A DNA stretch of 64,000 nucleotides from Ancylostoma caninum (lineage: Eukaryota; Nematoda; Chromadorea; Rhabditida; Ancylostomatidae), in the NCBI GenBank assembly GCA_037903475.1, contig JBAJFG010000248.1, positions 992,001 through 1,056,000 of the forward strand, given 5' to 3'. The notes below the pieces were generated by a model. That model searched no databases, was not told where the DNA came from, and worked only from the letters and a program-made list of their open reading frames with translations. The position numbers and the translations under genes were made by a program. Shown piece by piece: positions 41,646 through 54,142 of the stretch (its first letter is position 1; each line of letters opens with the position of its first letter).

Positions 41646-44600
41646 CTACAATGCCGAGGTTCAAAGAAACGTTAACATTTGAGCTGTTGAAAACAAGGGT
41701 ACAGTTGTCAGCTCAACCCAGAATGAACTTCTGAGTAGTATGATTGATGAATACTTTGATACTATGGCTCACGCCTAACGAGCACCCCAGGGTGGGAGAG
41801 ATGCCTCGTCTGATTCACCCTCGCGTCGCCCCCCCCCCCGCCCATAAGCCAGGAAGGAAATAAGTGTTACATGCCATGCCACTCGGAATATAGAGAGCTC
41901 GGGAAACTGATAAATGCGTACAACACGATTTTTTTGAAATGGTAGAGATAATTAGTGGAAAAGCGCTCTCAAACATGACCTTTTTTCCACTACAGATTTG
42001 GATAAAGACATTTGCTGTGATGATCCGTATATGAGCAAGGATGTCACCAGTTAGCGCAAATCACGGCACCTCAGAATTTTATTGAAATCCATGGAATTGA
42101 TTCTTCCATGGATTTCAATGAAATCTGGCCATCTTGGTGTTATTTTGTAGGAAATTCTACAGATAAAATCTCTGACAACTGCGCAATGTTCAGTTTTCTG
42201 AGATTAGCGATATATTCAGCGAAAATTCAATTGAGGCATTATCATGGTTGAGCTGAATGTGGGTCCTGGCACGAAGCAGGGCGCAGGTGCAATACTCACT
42301 CTGACATGCCAGCTCTAGCATTCCAGCTTTGAACGTGTCATATTTTTCACTTTTTGAGAAATATTGGAACTGTTTTGATGCAGACCATTTAGGAAAGGGG
42401 CTCCTCTATTTTATACTGTACCAACATCACTCTATTAACCTATCTCAACCTCATGGATCGGTTGGGGAACAACCTTCACCTTTGCGACCCCCGTCTCATC
42501 CCTTTCGGTGCTATGCCATACATCCGTGAGCGGAAGAGCACTGCATGTATTCGGAAACTTCGAGACACAGCTGACTCACCAAGCAAAATATATGACATTT
42601 CTCGGAGTGGATCCAACAAAAACACGAAAAGTACTGGACACTACGCATGCGCGGTACTTTTTCGTACGCGTTCTGGTACTGCGCCTGTGCCAACTACATT
42701 GCTGGACCCTGTGCGGTGCTACATTGAGAACTCATGACCTACAAACTCCCAATAGCTGTGCAGGCAACTTGCGTTCATGAATGATCCCACACTCGTTCCA
42801 TAAAGGAAAGAGGCATGGTAACGTGGTTTCCATTAGGGTCTTGACCGAACCGAAAATCATTCAGATGATCGGACACTCGAAGATTCGAATTTTCAAAAAT
42901 TTGGTATTTTGCAAAATCTCGAAAACCGAAAAGAGAGAATTCAGAAGAAATTTGAGCGTGAACTCTAATTTCACTTGAGTTTTTACTGCTTTTACGGCGT
43001 GCATACCAATGGTACCTGTAACGACCTGCAAACTACTGGAGGGAATTGTTAAGTCTGGCATTCTAGGCCAGTAGAGGTGCCATTCTTATTTATGATCAGA
43101 TGTTTCTGAGGTGTACTTTCTTTCATTCAATGCAAACCACAAACATGGAGGTTCCGGGAATAGAGGCCAAAAATTAATACAAATTGTTCGATGCAAACTT
43201 TGGGCAAAAGTCTTGAACCACATCCTCACCTTCTTTTTTATTTCCTCTGTAGGAATGTTTTTTGAATTATCTAAAGTTGTGCCTTAACTTCACATTTGCT
43301 CCCGATGCCCTCCTGCTAGTATCAACGTGTAGTCCTATGTTTCATCGCTCTATCGCTCCGTTGACCACATAATTTCACACTCAAAACAACGTAGAAAAGA
43401 ATGAGAAGAGATGCCGTGTCGTCGCCTGTATCAGACTCCTGCAAAAGTGATTGTTTACTTCGAGCCATCCCTCACGTTCATCTTTTTTATGTTCACGGAT
43501 ATATATCAAAGTCTCACTCATGACCATTATTGGTAAACTCATTTTCTCACGCTTGAAATCTGCTCACCTACTTTGTCCATGTGACGAGCGCGGTTCGTCG
43601 TCGCGTCGATAATCTACAGGACCGAACGATACGCTGAACCTAGGAGCTTTGTTTAATACATTCGCTGTGAGAATTATCTGTAACAACCGCCCACTGACAC
43701 AACGCTTCCTTGCCACAAAAACAGAAACTCTGCTTACGAGCTAAAAGAGTGTTGGTTGGATACAGGTTGGATACACATTTGCAATTACATAGTGATAACC
43801 ACAGGCAAAACAGACCTCTGCACAATGGACCCAATTGGATGTAATTCATGCCCACTCCAGCAATAAAGGACATTGTTGCATTCACGGAATAGCCCTTTTA
43901 TGATGAAAACTGTCTCGGATACATTGTAGTTTGAGGAAGGGTCACAGTGAAAATGTGTCTGTCTAAGTGCAGGTGTATCCTTCAACGAATATTATTGCCA
44001 TTACTATTATCCCCTACATTCACTTTATCAACCAAGGAGTTGGAAATACGTTCATAGGAAGAATTGAACAGATCACTGGTTCACATAAACAAAAGTTAAA
44101 GGCAGCAGCAGAAGTCCACGAATACCGCGAACACAGCAGTCTTGCATGCGCCAGCGCACACAGGCCGCGGTCACTCGGTACAAGCGTGTGTGACCTTCGC
44201 GTGGCGAGACCCACTAGTGCTAAACGGAGCGCGCTCAGTCGTACGGGAAATAGCAGCAAGATTCCGCGAATTTCTGTATTTTTAGCGCTTGTTCCTTGCT
44301 GGATATGAGTTCAAGGTCCCTCAACCCCAAAATCCAAAAAAAAATCTCGAACACGAAGACTTGAGCGGGTGCGCCTTAAAAGCTTCTGTAGGCGAGCTTG
44401 CATACATCATTGTCATCAATATCGGCGCTTGCACGATTACTTCATGGATTAGCGTAGGTAGGATGAGCTCTATCGAGTACTGTTCCCTTGCCTAAATTTT
44501 TTGAACACAAAGGAATTATCTATAGAACGATCTGCGCACAAGCTCCAGCACGACCTAAGGGATACAACTTATGAATCAACCTAATATATGCCCCCTTGGG

Positions 44601-44790
44601 TTGAGAAGCATCGATGTCGCTGTAGTACAGGTAAGAACTGAAAAAAAACTTACTTCAACGGTTTTATTTTTTTTTCGTGCCATCCACTGCGTTTGGGGTA
44701 AACGTCGTAGTGGAGTGTCAGCGAAAGCATTTGAAACCATCCTCATGGACAGTTTGATCCTCAGGATAAGCAAAGTCGCGACGCCCTGTT
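41646..44790. other. Intergenic region, no gene recognised
   Basis: A short perfect hairpin lies at 42081-42119 (attgaaatccatgga / tccatggatttcaat). The stretch at about 43780-43870 resembles part of the segmental duplicate at 20390-20460 and 23540-23620. The open frame at 42453-42737 and its neighbours match nothing I know. Confidence 0.5.
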
Positions 44791-44799
44791 GTTAAAGAA

Positions 44800-45265
44800 G
44801 TGGGAGAAAATGCATACCCCACAGTTTGAGAGTTGCATAGAGACTTGAGTTGAGCATTTAAACCGTTTAGAAGCGTCTTGAAAAGATTGGATTGCTGAAG
44901 AAGTTCGAAAAATGCTGGCCACACAAGTCAAACAAAAACCAGAAAAATTATCGTTAAAGAATGTCGTTTGCACTTTTTCGTGCAACAAGAACAACCCATC
45001 TCTCGATCGTACCCCGACTTGGATGAAATGTGAGCCCCCTGCGACAATTAACTCAACGTTGAACAGGGATCAGGCTCCACAGCCTTTCTCCAAGCCGAAT
45101 TTGCTTCAGAAGATGGAATAGTTCAGGGGAAGGCATGAAAATCTTCAACATATGCACACCATATTAGTCTATAGAAAAGGACAAGTCCTCGATGACGCTC
45201 GAACACATGCCACACGACCGGTGTTGCAAAAGTTGAACGCACTGGACCACGAAACTCTGCTTTTC
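44800..45265 (+). pseudogene. Mariner-family transposase relic
   Basis: Across shifting + frames, mariner transposase blocks appear in the correct order. They are IGLLKKFEKCWPHKS (compare the ..KKL.KWVPHEL block), LKNVVCTFSCNKNNPSLDR (compare RR..VC..L..RN...FLDRI), DQAPQPFSKPNLLQK (compare APKHFPKP.LH.KK) and LVYRKGQVLDDARTHATRPV with LQKLNALDHETLL (compare LVNRKG..LLHDNARPH.A....LQKLNELGYE.L). The stretch between the KP.L.QK and RKG blocks is deleted and frames change, so it is dead. Terminal inverted repeats were not identified. Confidence 0.7.
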
Positions 45266-48101
45266 AGAGTTCTAAGCAACAGAGGTTAATCGAACTGCTC
45301 CACTTTGACTGGTGCAGATTCTAGAGTTTTTCACACTGTTCAAACAGTTTCATAGCGCAAAAATAGGGCAGAGCTAAATGCATATACTTGTTCTCATCAA
45401 ACCAATCACAATATCGCAATAGAACAAATTCAAAAGTACTGCACGAATCACATGATTGCAAACAATGGTTTTTCATCGTTCAATTACTCTGACCGAATGA
45501 TGAGGAAACATGATTCAGGCCATGTGGTTGAAACGTGTTAAAATAGGACTTGATCCTCCATTACCACCCACAAAATGTTTTGTTGCTGTGAGCAAAAAGG
45601 GATAATGGTGGAATTGAGAGAGAAAATCAGTAGTCCTACACCAGTGTTAGAAGTAACAGAGGCCTGGAACTAGATTGTTTTCCACTTCATAATCATTGAG
45701 CGGAGTTGAAGGGAAAAATCCTTTCAATGTAAATTCTCGGCAATCATATGCACTTTCGCAGCCTAATTCCTCAGCTGATTCTATAAAAACGAACAAAAGA
45801 ATTCCTTCTGCATTCGTCACACCGCACACGGAAGCGCCAGACAAGTGATGTTCGGGTGATGTTATAGCGAATTGCAGAAGCTCACTTCAGAATCAAGTGT
45901 GAAGAGGGTGGGAGATTCTGAAAATGAAGTGAGGGAGGCGTCTTAGGAAAACGTGGATGAGTACTGATCGAAACATTTCCCTTGTTATTTCTGGGCTGCT
46001 GCTGGATGCTTCTTGGAAGCAACGCTCTCAACTATACCTAGCCTTATTATTTGCTCAATAAAGTCGCCAACGATCCTCTTTCGCTCGAGATGAGCACCGG
46101 TCTATTTTGTGCCGCAACAATCGGACAAAATCTCGACAGAGCTGGTGCAGATCTTGACAAATTTCCTGGGAAGCCAATCAGTATCATCATGTTCTGCAGG
46201 AAAATTGCGGCACTACTGTCACCTTATTCAGCTCCGGAAACTCTTATATCGCAAGAAAAAATGCGCCAAACATGGAGATGTGAAAACGGAGTTCTCCTCG
46301 TTCTCCGTTTCGCAGTCCTCCGAGTTCTGAATGCGCGGCATCGGAGACCTGCCCATACGAGCAATGATCTTTGCTAATCAAACATGTAATGTTTTGTGGC
46401 TTGTGGAGAGTATCGTTTATTGATGTTGTGAAAAAGAAGTGGAGTCAACCCAAAAGGTGCCACTTCTTTCGCACCAACCTAATAAGTTTTCCACTATGCT
46501 CCATACATAAAAATGCACATACCATACATTTACGTCAACAAGATAATGACAGGGCCAGAGTGCATGAAGATTTTGCCAAATTATTTGATGCAGTTATGAT
46601 TTGTTTTGAAGACGGCGATGGTTGAATAGTTTTGCTCACTATTTGCCTTCTCCTCAGAATGCACACATCGCTCTTTTCTTCTCTGGAATCTCTCCAATTA
46701 ACCCCGCTGGTGAAACGGATCCGAAAACATGTATGAATGAACACATATGAGCTTAAATTTTCCAAACTGATAGTCTTCAACGGATATATTTCGGTTGATT
46801 GGATAGTCTTTTCTGTTTACGTTTTTACATGGAAGGTACATGGCTATTATGGCTCCATGGAACGAACAGGTGAATGAAACTGCAACCCCCTAATTTTGCA
46901 GAAGTTGATTGTTGATTGAATGAATGGGAACACTTTCAAAAACAGCAGTTTAATGAGGTATGTATAAAATGGTGGATGGCTGTTGTTGCAATAATTACCC
47001 AGTCAGGTGACGAGGAGGAGTGTTTCCATTAATGTACACTTGGTTTATTTTAATTCGGATTTGAACTGATGCAAATACCGCATGTGAAATTTCAACAGGA
47101 ATATAACGAACTTCCCGTCCTGAATAGACTTTGCACCAGCTAATCAACTTTCTCATCATCAGCTTGGTATTGAGTTAAAAACTAAGGTTACAGTCACCTG
47201 GGCCAAGAATCACGATACTAGTTGGATAGTTTGAGTTCTGGATTTCTAACTTGATGTTGTTCGTTCTTTCTTGTTAATATGCTTGTCAGATATTACACGG
47301 CACACCTTTAGGGTGTAACAAATAAATAAATAAATAAATAAATAAATAACGAAACGGCTGGTGGGTCAATTGCCTCTCTGAGTCGTTTCCAAAACTTTTA
47401 TAACAGTGAAATTAGTATTGAGCTGCTGATCAAAATGCTACACATGATTTCATGCGGTTCTGATGAAATTCCTGGTTTTGAGTCCGTTCTATGAGGGAGC
47501 TTCTGACCAACGTAAGAACACGAAGGTTTCGCACTTCGTGTTCTTTTGTTAGCCACTGTACCTCCTATCCCGTTCGTGGGCGCATATTGAGAAAATTCCA
47601 AAAGAAATAAGTTTTCTCAGAATGCACCTCCTTCTAGGAGTGTACCAAAACCTTTAAGAGGTGCGCTGCGATGGAATGTGTTTTGCTAAAATAACGTTCC
47701 AGCGCCATCGCCCTGCCCATAACTTACTCAAAGGAGTGGCATGTGGCATGAACAGGACTCCACGAACAGTTCTGCACAAAATCATGCATTCCGCTATAAA
47801 CAGCTCCAGCCGTGCAAAACTTTCGGAAACACCTGTGACTTAAGCAGGATTTACTTCACTTTACTCATAGTTGCATCAGAGCAGGTGAATTCGAAATCTT
47901 TATTTCAACCAGCACTTAATTATGGACATTTTTTATTCTTTTTGAGGATTGCATTTCGCTGATAATGGGGTATTTCAGGGACCGGATTGGATCAACAGTA
48001 ATTGAGAATCTTTGCTCCATCTGAATAAATAGCGAGCCTAACAGTGTTCACTATGCTCTGTTAATCTCTAGCTCAAGTCTTCTACTTGAAAGAAGAGCGT
48101 T
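45266..48101. other. Intergenic region upstream of second intact hyaluronidase
   Basis: No intact gene was recognised. A minus frame at 45647-45844 (containing CGVTNAEGILLFVF) weakly resembles minus-strand residues in the segmental duplicate near 19150 (GVPNAAGFFWYF). 47320-47349 is an (AAAT)n tail after ttagggtgtaac, as at LINE/SINE 3' ends. 47513-47551 forms a hairpin (aagaacacgaag / cttcgtgttctt). Confidence 0.5.
47320..47349 (+). repeat. (AAAT)n tail, probable retroelement 3' end
   Basis: About seven AAAT repeats follow cacacctttagggtgtaac. A simple tetranucleotide tail of this sort is usual at the 3' end of non-LTR elements and their SINEs. The body upstream was not identified. Confidence 0.5.
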
Positions 48102-50402
48102 ATGCTTTTCCGAGCATTATTAGTTGTTCTTGAGCTTCCAGCGTTGCTTAGTGCATTCAAGGTACAGTTGTAGCTTCATCGAACCTTTTTCTCCATAACA
48201 CTAATCAGAATCTAGGCATATTGGAACTTTCCGTCAGCAACGTGTCAGAAGAATTACAGCGTGGAATTCGAAGACTTCAAGATTGAGACTAACACTAGTA
48301 CGCACTGTATTTTCTCCATATATGTTTTTATCTATTTTAATACCTCCATCTATGTGCTGTTAAAACGATTTTGCAGAACACCACTGCTCGACTACAGAAA
48401 ACAAATAAGAAGCAGGGTGGTGTAGTGCAGTGTAAAAATCTTAGAAAGATCATTTTTCAGATGTATCTTTCTACGGTGAGAAGGTGGTCATTTTTTACGA
48501 ATTCATTTTTGGGCGCTATCCATACTATAAGGGGTACAATAAGAGCTATCCTATCTATGGCGGTTTACCCCAGGTAAGAGCTTTTGAAATCATCGTTGAT
48601 GAAAGTTCTCAACTGCTAACGTTTAGAATTGTTCACTAGAGGAACATCTGAAAATTGCCGAGCAAAACATCACGGATAAAATCAAAAACAAAAACTTTGA
48701 CGGGCTGGCTATTATTGACTTGGAAGAATGGCGGCCACTTTTCGACCAAAATTTCTGGGGATTAAAAAGTGTAAGCGATGTGGTTTCTTTGAATTGATGT
48801 GCAAAGACGGATCTCTATGTATTTTCAATTAGCGGTAAAGTTCCCTATCGCTCAATCATGCTTTCTTACCATAATGGCATGTGTTATTAAGATTTTCCGA
48901 AATGAGTCAATAGCCCTAGCAAAAACAAAACACCCAAACGTTACGAACGACACCGAATTACAGAAGCTGGCTGAAGAAGACTTCAATAAAGCTGCGCGGT
49001 TGGATTCGCTTTTTTCGAATTTTGTTTAGAATTGAGAGAACTTTGCGCTTCAGCGAGTTTTTCGTTAAAACAATTCAACTTGGGCGAAAATTGCGAAAAA
49101 ATGCCAAATGGGGATTTTATGGCTTTCCCTATTGTAACTACAACGCTGGCAAAAATGGTACCACGGAGTGCTGGAAGAAGTATCAAGACTGGAACGACAA
49201 GTATGCAAAATTTGTCATATTCTTATCGATTGGTAGAATATCAACTCCTTTTCACCGCCTATTTCAATGAATAAGTTGGAATATCTATGAAACACATGAA
49301 AGCATCCTATTGTGCAGATAGAGAGAGATACAAATTGAACATGTTAGCTAATTTGCCTTCAACTTGGCTTGCTATTTGACTTAGCAAAGTATTTGTTCAT
49401 GAATTTTGATGCCCCAAATAGTATCGCTTGCAGCACTATGTTTAGGATGATGTTCATCTTCAACGAAAGTGATGCGTTATACCCATCGATTTATCTCGGT
49501 TCTAATGCCACATCGCAAGAACGATTCCTATATGTTCAGGTAGAGAGAGCACAACCGATTTCCTTGATTTGTTCTCAGATGAAGAGTATTTTTTGTGAAC
49601 TATTTGGTTTTCAATTCAAAGCAACTTACGATCTTCGTCAAATGGACTGAACATCCTTTTTTGAGGCCGTTCTCAATGAGGCGAGAAGGATCTCCAAGAA
49701 ATTTACTCCTCCTAAACCTATTTACGCCTACACTAAAATTGAATATGATCCTTTGAAGAAAATCAATGACTTTTACGATGAGGTACGTTTACTTGTCTCC
49801 CATTATCTCCAAGTAAGCGAAGAGAACCATGTACCGTTCTATTCATCTCCTGAATCGACTTGCTCGACTATCGAGATTTCCACAAGCCGAAGAAATAATT
49901 TGCAGAAAGATCTCTGCAGCACCATAAGGCAACCTGCTGATCTTGGCATTGACGGAATTATAATCTGGAGTAGCAGCAGAAATATAACGCTGCGATGTCC
50001 ATACATACAAGAGAAGATGACGATGAACGAAGGAATCGGCTCGTATGTTATCTAATCTAATCTATCTATCCTAATTCTTTAAAGCCTACAATCCTTCTAT
50101 TACAAAGGTATAGCATACCATCTTCTGCTCTGTTTTTTCAGCAAGGTGAAGACCATAATAGAACAACATGACCAATGCAGGAAGACCAGATGCAGTGATC
50201 AGGGGAAGTGCATCAGGTCGACGAATTCCACGTGAGTTGCATAGACTTTCAATATATGTATATCCTAGGTAGTCCAATACATCAAGTATCGTTTTGAAGG
50301 TGCCCAGGTTTCACCACTATGAATACGGAAGAATACTACTGTGAGTGCGACCAAGGCTACTACGACGACCAATGTTCGTCCCAAGGTACGGCACCTGCGT
50401 AG
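48102..50402 (+). CDS. Secreted hyaluronidase, GH56, paralogue 2 (11 exons)
   Basis: Predicted secreted hyaluronan/chondroitin endo-hydrolase. Exons: 48102-48161, 48216-48297, 48461-48573, 48627-48770, 48892-48998, 49054-49200, 49446-49539, 49666-49782, 49906-50042, 50142-50231, 50300-50402; 397 residues. All introns are GT-AG; 55-245 bp is compact, normal nematode size. The signal peptide is MLFRALLVVLELPALLSA. The catalytic block FDGLAIIDLEEWRP carries D116/E118. Other GH56 blocks are FGRYPYYKGY, KWGFYGFPYCNY, NESDALYPSIYL and GIDGIIIWSSS. The C-terminal EGF-like module has C-x4-C-x5-C and CECDQGYYDDQC. It shares all intron phases with the 24469 gene and differs by two extra codons in exon 9 and by the tail. 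Exon 4 is about three quarters identical by eye. The exon 5 donor (GTTGGA) and exon 8 acceptor (TTTTGAG) are weak and should be confirmed. A GATAAA at 50508 is a possible poly(A) signal. This looks like the most intact family member here. Confidence 0.92.
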
Positions 50403-51574
50403 CGTCGATAACTCCTGCTACTTCGAAGGGGCACTAACCTCTCATAGTCTACTTAAGCTACTTTTTTATCCTATGTCGAAACACGTCCGTTGTGTTGTAT
50501 CAAAAGGATAAAAACTTTGCTTGTTTTCTCCGTCATTCATAATCCGACATTCGTAAGCTTTAGAGTGAGATCGAGTAGGTTGAAAGTAAATTGTCTCTTC
50601 ATCAATGAATAAGCCATATATGACCGAATCGCAGTTCTGCGTTCTATGGTCTTGAGCAGTAACTTTACTTTGATCCTGATAAACACCTGTTCCAAATTTC
50701 TTTTTTTTTTGTCAGTAGAGTTTCAAGACTTGTTGTGTCCCCAGAGTCATTCAATTGCTTGTTTAGAGAGATTTCAGAACCTATGCTCGTAATTTGTGGG
50801 AAAACCTGAACGATTTGATCCGGAAGTAAAAATTTCCGTGACTACTGCCTCTAGATAAGTACGGTACCACGCTCGAAGAATTCCTTCGCTCTTGAATGGT
50901 AACTAGATAATGTCAATAAGAATTTCATTTGATCTGATTTCGTTACTTTTTATTAAAATAGATGCAAAGTGGAAAAACTTGCTAACTGTGGTGGTCTCCA
51001 CTGTCAGTAGTGGATTAGTCGCCTGCTATGGCAACTTTCGTCATCCCTCCGAGCCTCTCTATGACCACCAAATTGAAGGAGTTAATCATGAGAAAATCAA
51101 CAAAATTGAAGACTTGATGAGCTTCCAGTACGGAAATCGCCAGGAGCACGGCAGCATGATTTCCTGAAGAAATGACGATGAAACTCATTTTCAGCCCTTC
51201 CAGTTGCTTCTATGTTCATGTGTTAAAACTTCTTCATTTGTTTAAGACGATGCACAACAGTTATTCAGAGCGAGATACGTATGCTTTACCGAATTTACCA
51301 GCAAGGAGGGAATCACAGGACTTGATCACCAATCCCTTAGAAGTATGCAATTTAGTCGATTCTGCTCGTTCAAAGTAAAAGAGAATTGATCACATTAGCA
51401 TCAGTGCGATGTGATACACCGGAAGACAGGCCTTTCAGCTCTCCATAGAATATCAATACTTTAGAAAACATCAAAAATCTCTGTTTGAAGTTTTTTTTGG
51501 GTAAATTTATGCCTGTAACACTTCCCAGAGGTTCCAATGAGCTACAGTACAAGATTGTGCATAATGTTACTATA
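50403..51574. other. 3' flank of hyaluronidase, no gene recognised
   Basis: No coding motif was found. The frame at 50910-51167 is unrecognised. The stretch ends at the mariner-type terminal repeat at 51575. Confidence 0.5.
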
Positions 51575-51706
51575 TAGGGTGCGCCATAAGTTCTTGCACA
51601 CCATATTTAGAAGCACCACAACAGCGGAATTCAACATAATGGCATGACCTCTCTGGCCACACTAAACCAACCCAATAACAACTTAAATAACCTATAAAAT
51701 CGAGAA

Positions 51707-51735
51707 TCTGTATATATAAAAGTGAAAGTTTGTTT

Positions 51736-51786
<51 letters not shown>

Positions 51787-52794
51787 CCGAATAGAAATCG
51801 CGGAGGATGAACCGATCGGGACCAAATTTTGCACGTAGGTTCTTTGGGTGCCGGCGGAGGTTATAGGCTACTTTGCACCTGGGATTATTGATTGATTTAT
51901 CGATTATATCGATTTTATTGATTTTTCGCTCTTCTTGACCAGGGACTAGCGAGAACATGCCTACTGGGGTACCTCAATGCGCTGAACACGAATATGACAA
52001 CCATTTTGCGCCAATTTATCGATTTATTGATTTTATTGATTTTTCGCTCTTCTTGACCAGAGACTAGCAAGAACATGCCTACTGGGGTATCTCAATGCGC
52101 TGAACACGAATATGACAGCCATTTTGTGCCAATTTATCGATTTATTGATTTTATTGATTTTTCGCTACTCTTGATCATGGGGCGGTAAAGACATGTCTAC
52201 TGGGGTAACTCAATGCGCTGAACACGAATATGACAACCATTCTGCACGAAATATTGATTTATTGATTTTATTGATTTTTCGCTACTCTTGATCATGGGGT
52301 GCTAAAAACATGTCTACTGGGGTTCCTCAATACGCTAAATAAGAATGACAACCATTTTGCGCGAAATATTGACTTATTGATTTTATCGATTTTCCCCATT
52401 TCCGCTCGGGACAGACAAAGACATGTCTTCTTGGGTTTCTCAATACGCTGAATAGGAATGTGACAAACATTTTGCATGAAATATCGGTTTTTCGATTTTA
52501 TTGACTTTCGGCTCTTCCGCCCAATGGAGCGGTGAAGACATCTCTCCTGGGGTTCCTCGATATGCTGAGTATGAATATGACAACCACTTTGTACGAATAC
52601 GTCGATTCAATGTCACCGAAATAGCTTTGCTAACTTTTCGCCCACAATTCGATGGGAAACGTCACCTGGGCCTCGCTAACATGCTGATCACCAAAATTAT
52701 GGAGATTTTAATGAATTTGTCGATGATAGTTCCTCAGCAGTATGATGTAGCCAAGGTAATAAAACACCCGAGCGAAGCCGGGTACGGCAGCTAG
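51707..52794 (+). mobile_element. Non-autonomous Helitron nested in the mariner MITE
   Basis: It starts TCTGTATATATAAAAGTGAA after A and ends cccgagcgaagccggg...CTAG before T, fitting Helitron rules. The ends match the element at 33522-34260. Near the 5' end is a (TG)n tract (about 51735-51785). The body contains five or six tandem units of about 115-117 bp (ctactggggt...caatgcgctgaacacgaata, then gatttattgattttattgat). No Rep/helicase frame. Confidence 0.85.
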
Positions 52795-52818
52795 TTTGTC
52801 AATATTTGCTTTTGTAAC

Positions 52819-53430
52819 AGCTCAAAGTCGACTGGGAGGCGCACCCATCGCGGCGCGGTGGTATTTCTTGTGTGAATCCTCCCAAAGCTTTTCCTCAGTT
52901 TATGGTACGAGCTCAAACTTTTGTATAATGCAGCTTTCGATTTGCCTTTAAAATCGAAAGCATGGACCAGTCCATCGGATTCAGATTAGTGCTGCATGAG
53001 AATTAGATCTCAGCACAGGACTTCCTCCGCGCACCACTCCAGGACACGCTTGACACAGTTGTTCCATTAGCAGATTTTAAGTCTTACTGAAGCGTCTCGT
53101 TTGAGCTATGCAGTATGAACTTGATGCATCAAGGTCTCTTCTCACCAAAAATGACATTCAAATAAGACTGAGCGTGACTTTGATGTTGCCGACCACAAAA
53201 ATCTAAGAAATTTGCTGTAACAGAGCATCTTTTCAAAAACATGACCAAATTCTTGAAGGAAGAGCGGAAACGGAATTCCGTTCCACACCTAGAATTCTCC
53301 AATGCTTTTTACATCCCGATCATTTCTCCGATGAGAATAGAACAGCTCTGTCCTGAAAATTGGCTCCAGTACTAAGATGGCAATGTTGCTCCGTGCCGCG
53401 ATGGGTGCGCCTCCCACTCGACTTTGAGCT
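52819..53430. mobile_element. 612-bp inverted-repeat DNA element
   Basis: The left end agctcaaagtcgactgggag followed by gcgcacccatcgcggcgcgg faces ccgtgccgcgatgggtgcgc followed by ctcccactcgactttgagct: about 40-bp inverted repeats with a couple of mismatches. It sits 24 bp after the Helitron end, inside the mariner MITE. No coding content recognised; superfamily unresolved. Confidence 0.8.
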
Positions 53431-53594
53431 ATTAAAAAAGCAGTTGGCGACATGTTCCCGATCTGCTAGGTTGTATGGTTGCTGTTGAGTTGGTTTAGTG
53501 CGGCCATAGAGCCATAGGCCATGTCATTGCGTCCAATTCCACTGCACTGGTGGTACTAAATGTGGTGTGCAAGAACTTATGGCGCACCCTGTAC

Positions 53595-53740
53595 ATTGGT
53601 ATTCGAATTTTTTCTTTCCAATATTCGAATAATCGAATATTTTGACTTTTCGCATAACCTTGAATATTCAAATAATCGAATATTCCGACTTTTCGAATTA
53701 TTCAAATATTCGATTGAAGAAAATTTCGAATTATTCGAAT
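53595..53740. repeat. TTCGAATA-type quasi-palindromic repeat
   Basis: Runs of ttcgaat, aataatcgaatatt and cgaattattcgaat, as at 38571-38715 and 39238-39395. It lies directly beside the mariner MITE right end. Confidence 0.7.
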
Positions 53741-54142
53741 AAATGAGTGTTCTTTTGTTTCCGAAGTGGTTTTGTGACGCAATAATTCACAGAAAATAGG
53801 TAAAACTGTCTTGCGATGTGCGAAGAAATAGAAATACACCTTTTCAAATTAACAGTACATGTGCACGTTAAAAGCGAAGTCTCATCACATCTTCGTATCT
53901 ATCTAAAACTATCTAAACTATCAACAGATTCTTGGTTTTCTTGACAGGCTGTTCACAGAATGCTTCAAGGTGCTCTTTATCTTTCATGACTGTGCCTGCA
54001 ACACTGCTGGACAATTCACTTATCCCGTCTTCGGTTTTCGTTCCGTTTTTTTTTCTCCAGTCACTACGCACTCTTCTCTGGGGTCATGAAATAAGACAAG
54101 AAACCAAGGCGGCTGTCCTTTAAATGGTGAGGCGGTTACCCT

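Larger units (their letters stand above)
51575..53591. mobile_element. Mariner-type MITE, split by two nested elements
   Basis: The left end agggtgcgccataagttctt followed by gcacaccatattta is mirrored at the right end by taaatgtggtgtgcaagaac followed by ttatggcgcaccct. TA flanks both sides, as expected for Tc1/mariner. The inverted repeats continue for about 110 bp (cgcactaaaccaactcaac on the right, read in reverse). Removing the inner Helitron (51707-52794) and the inner inverted-repeat element (52819-53430) leaves about 320 bp, a normal MITE size. No transposase. Confidence 0.85.
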
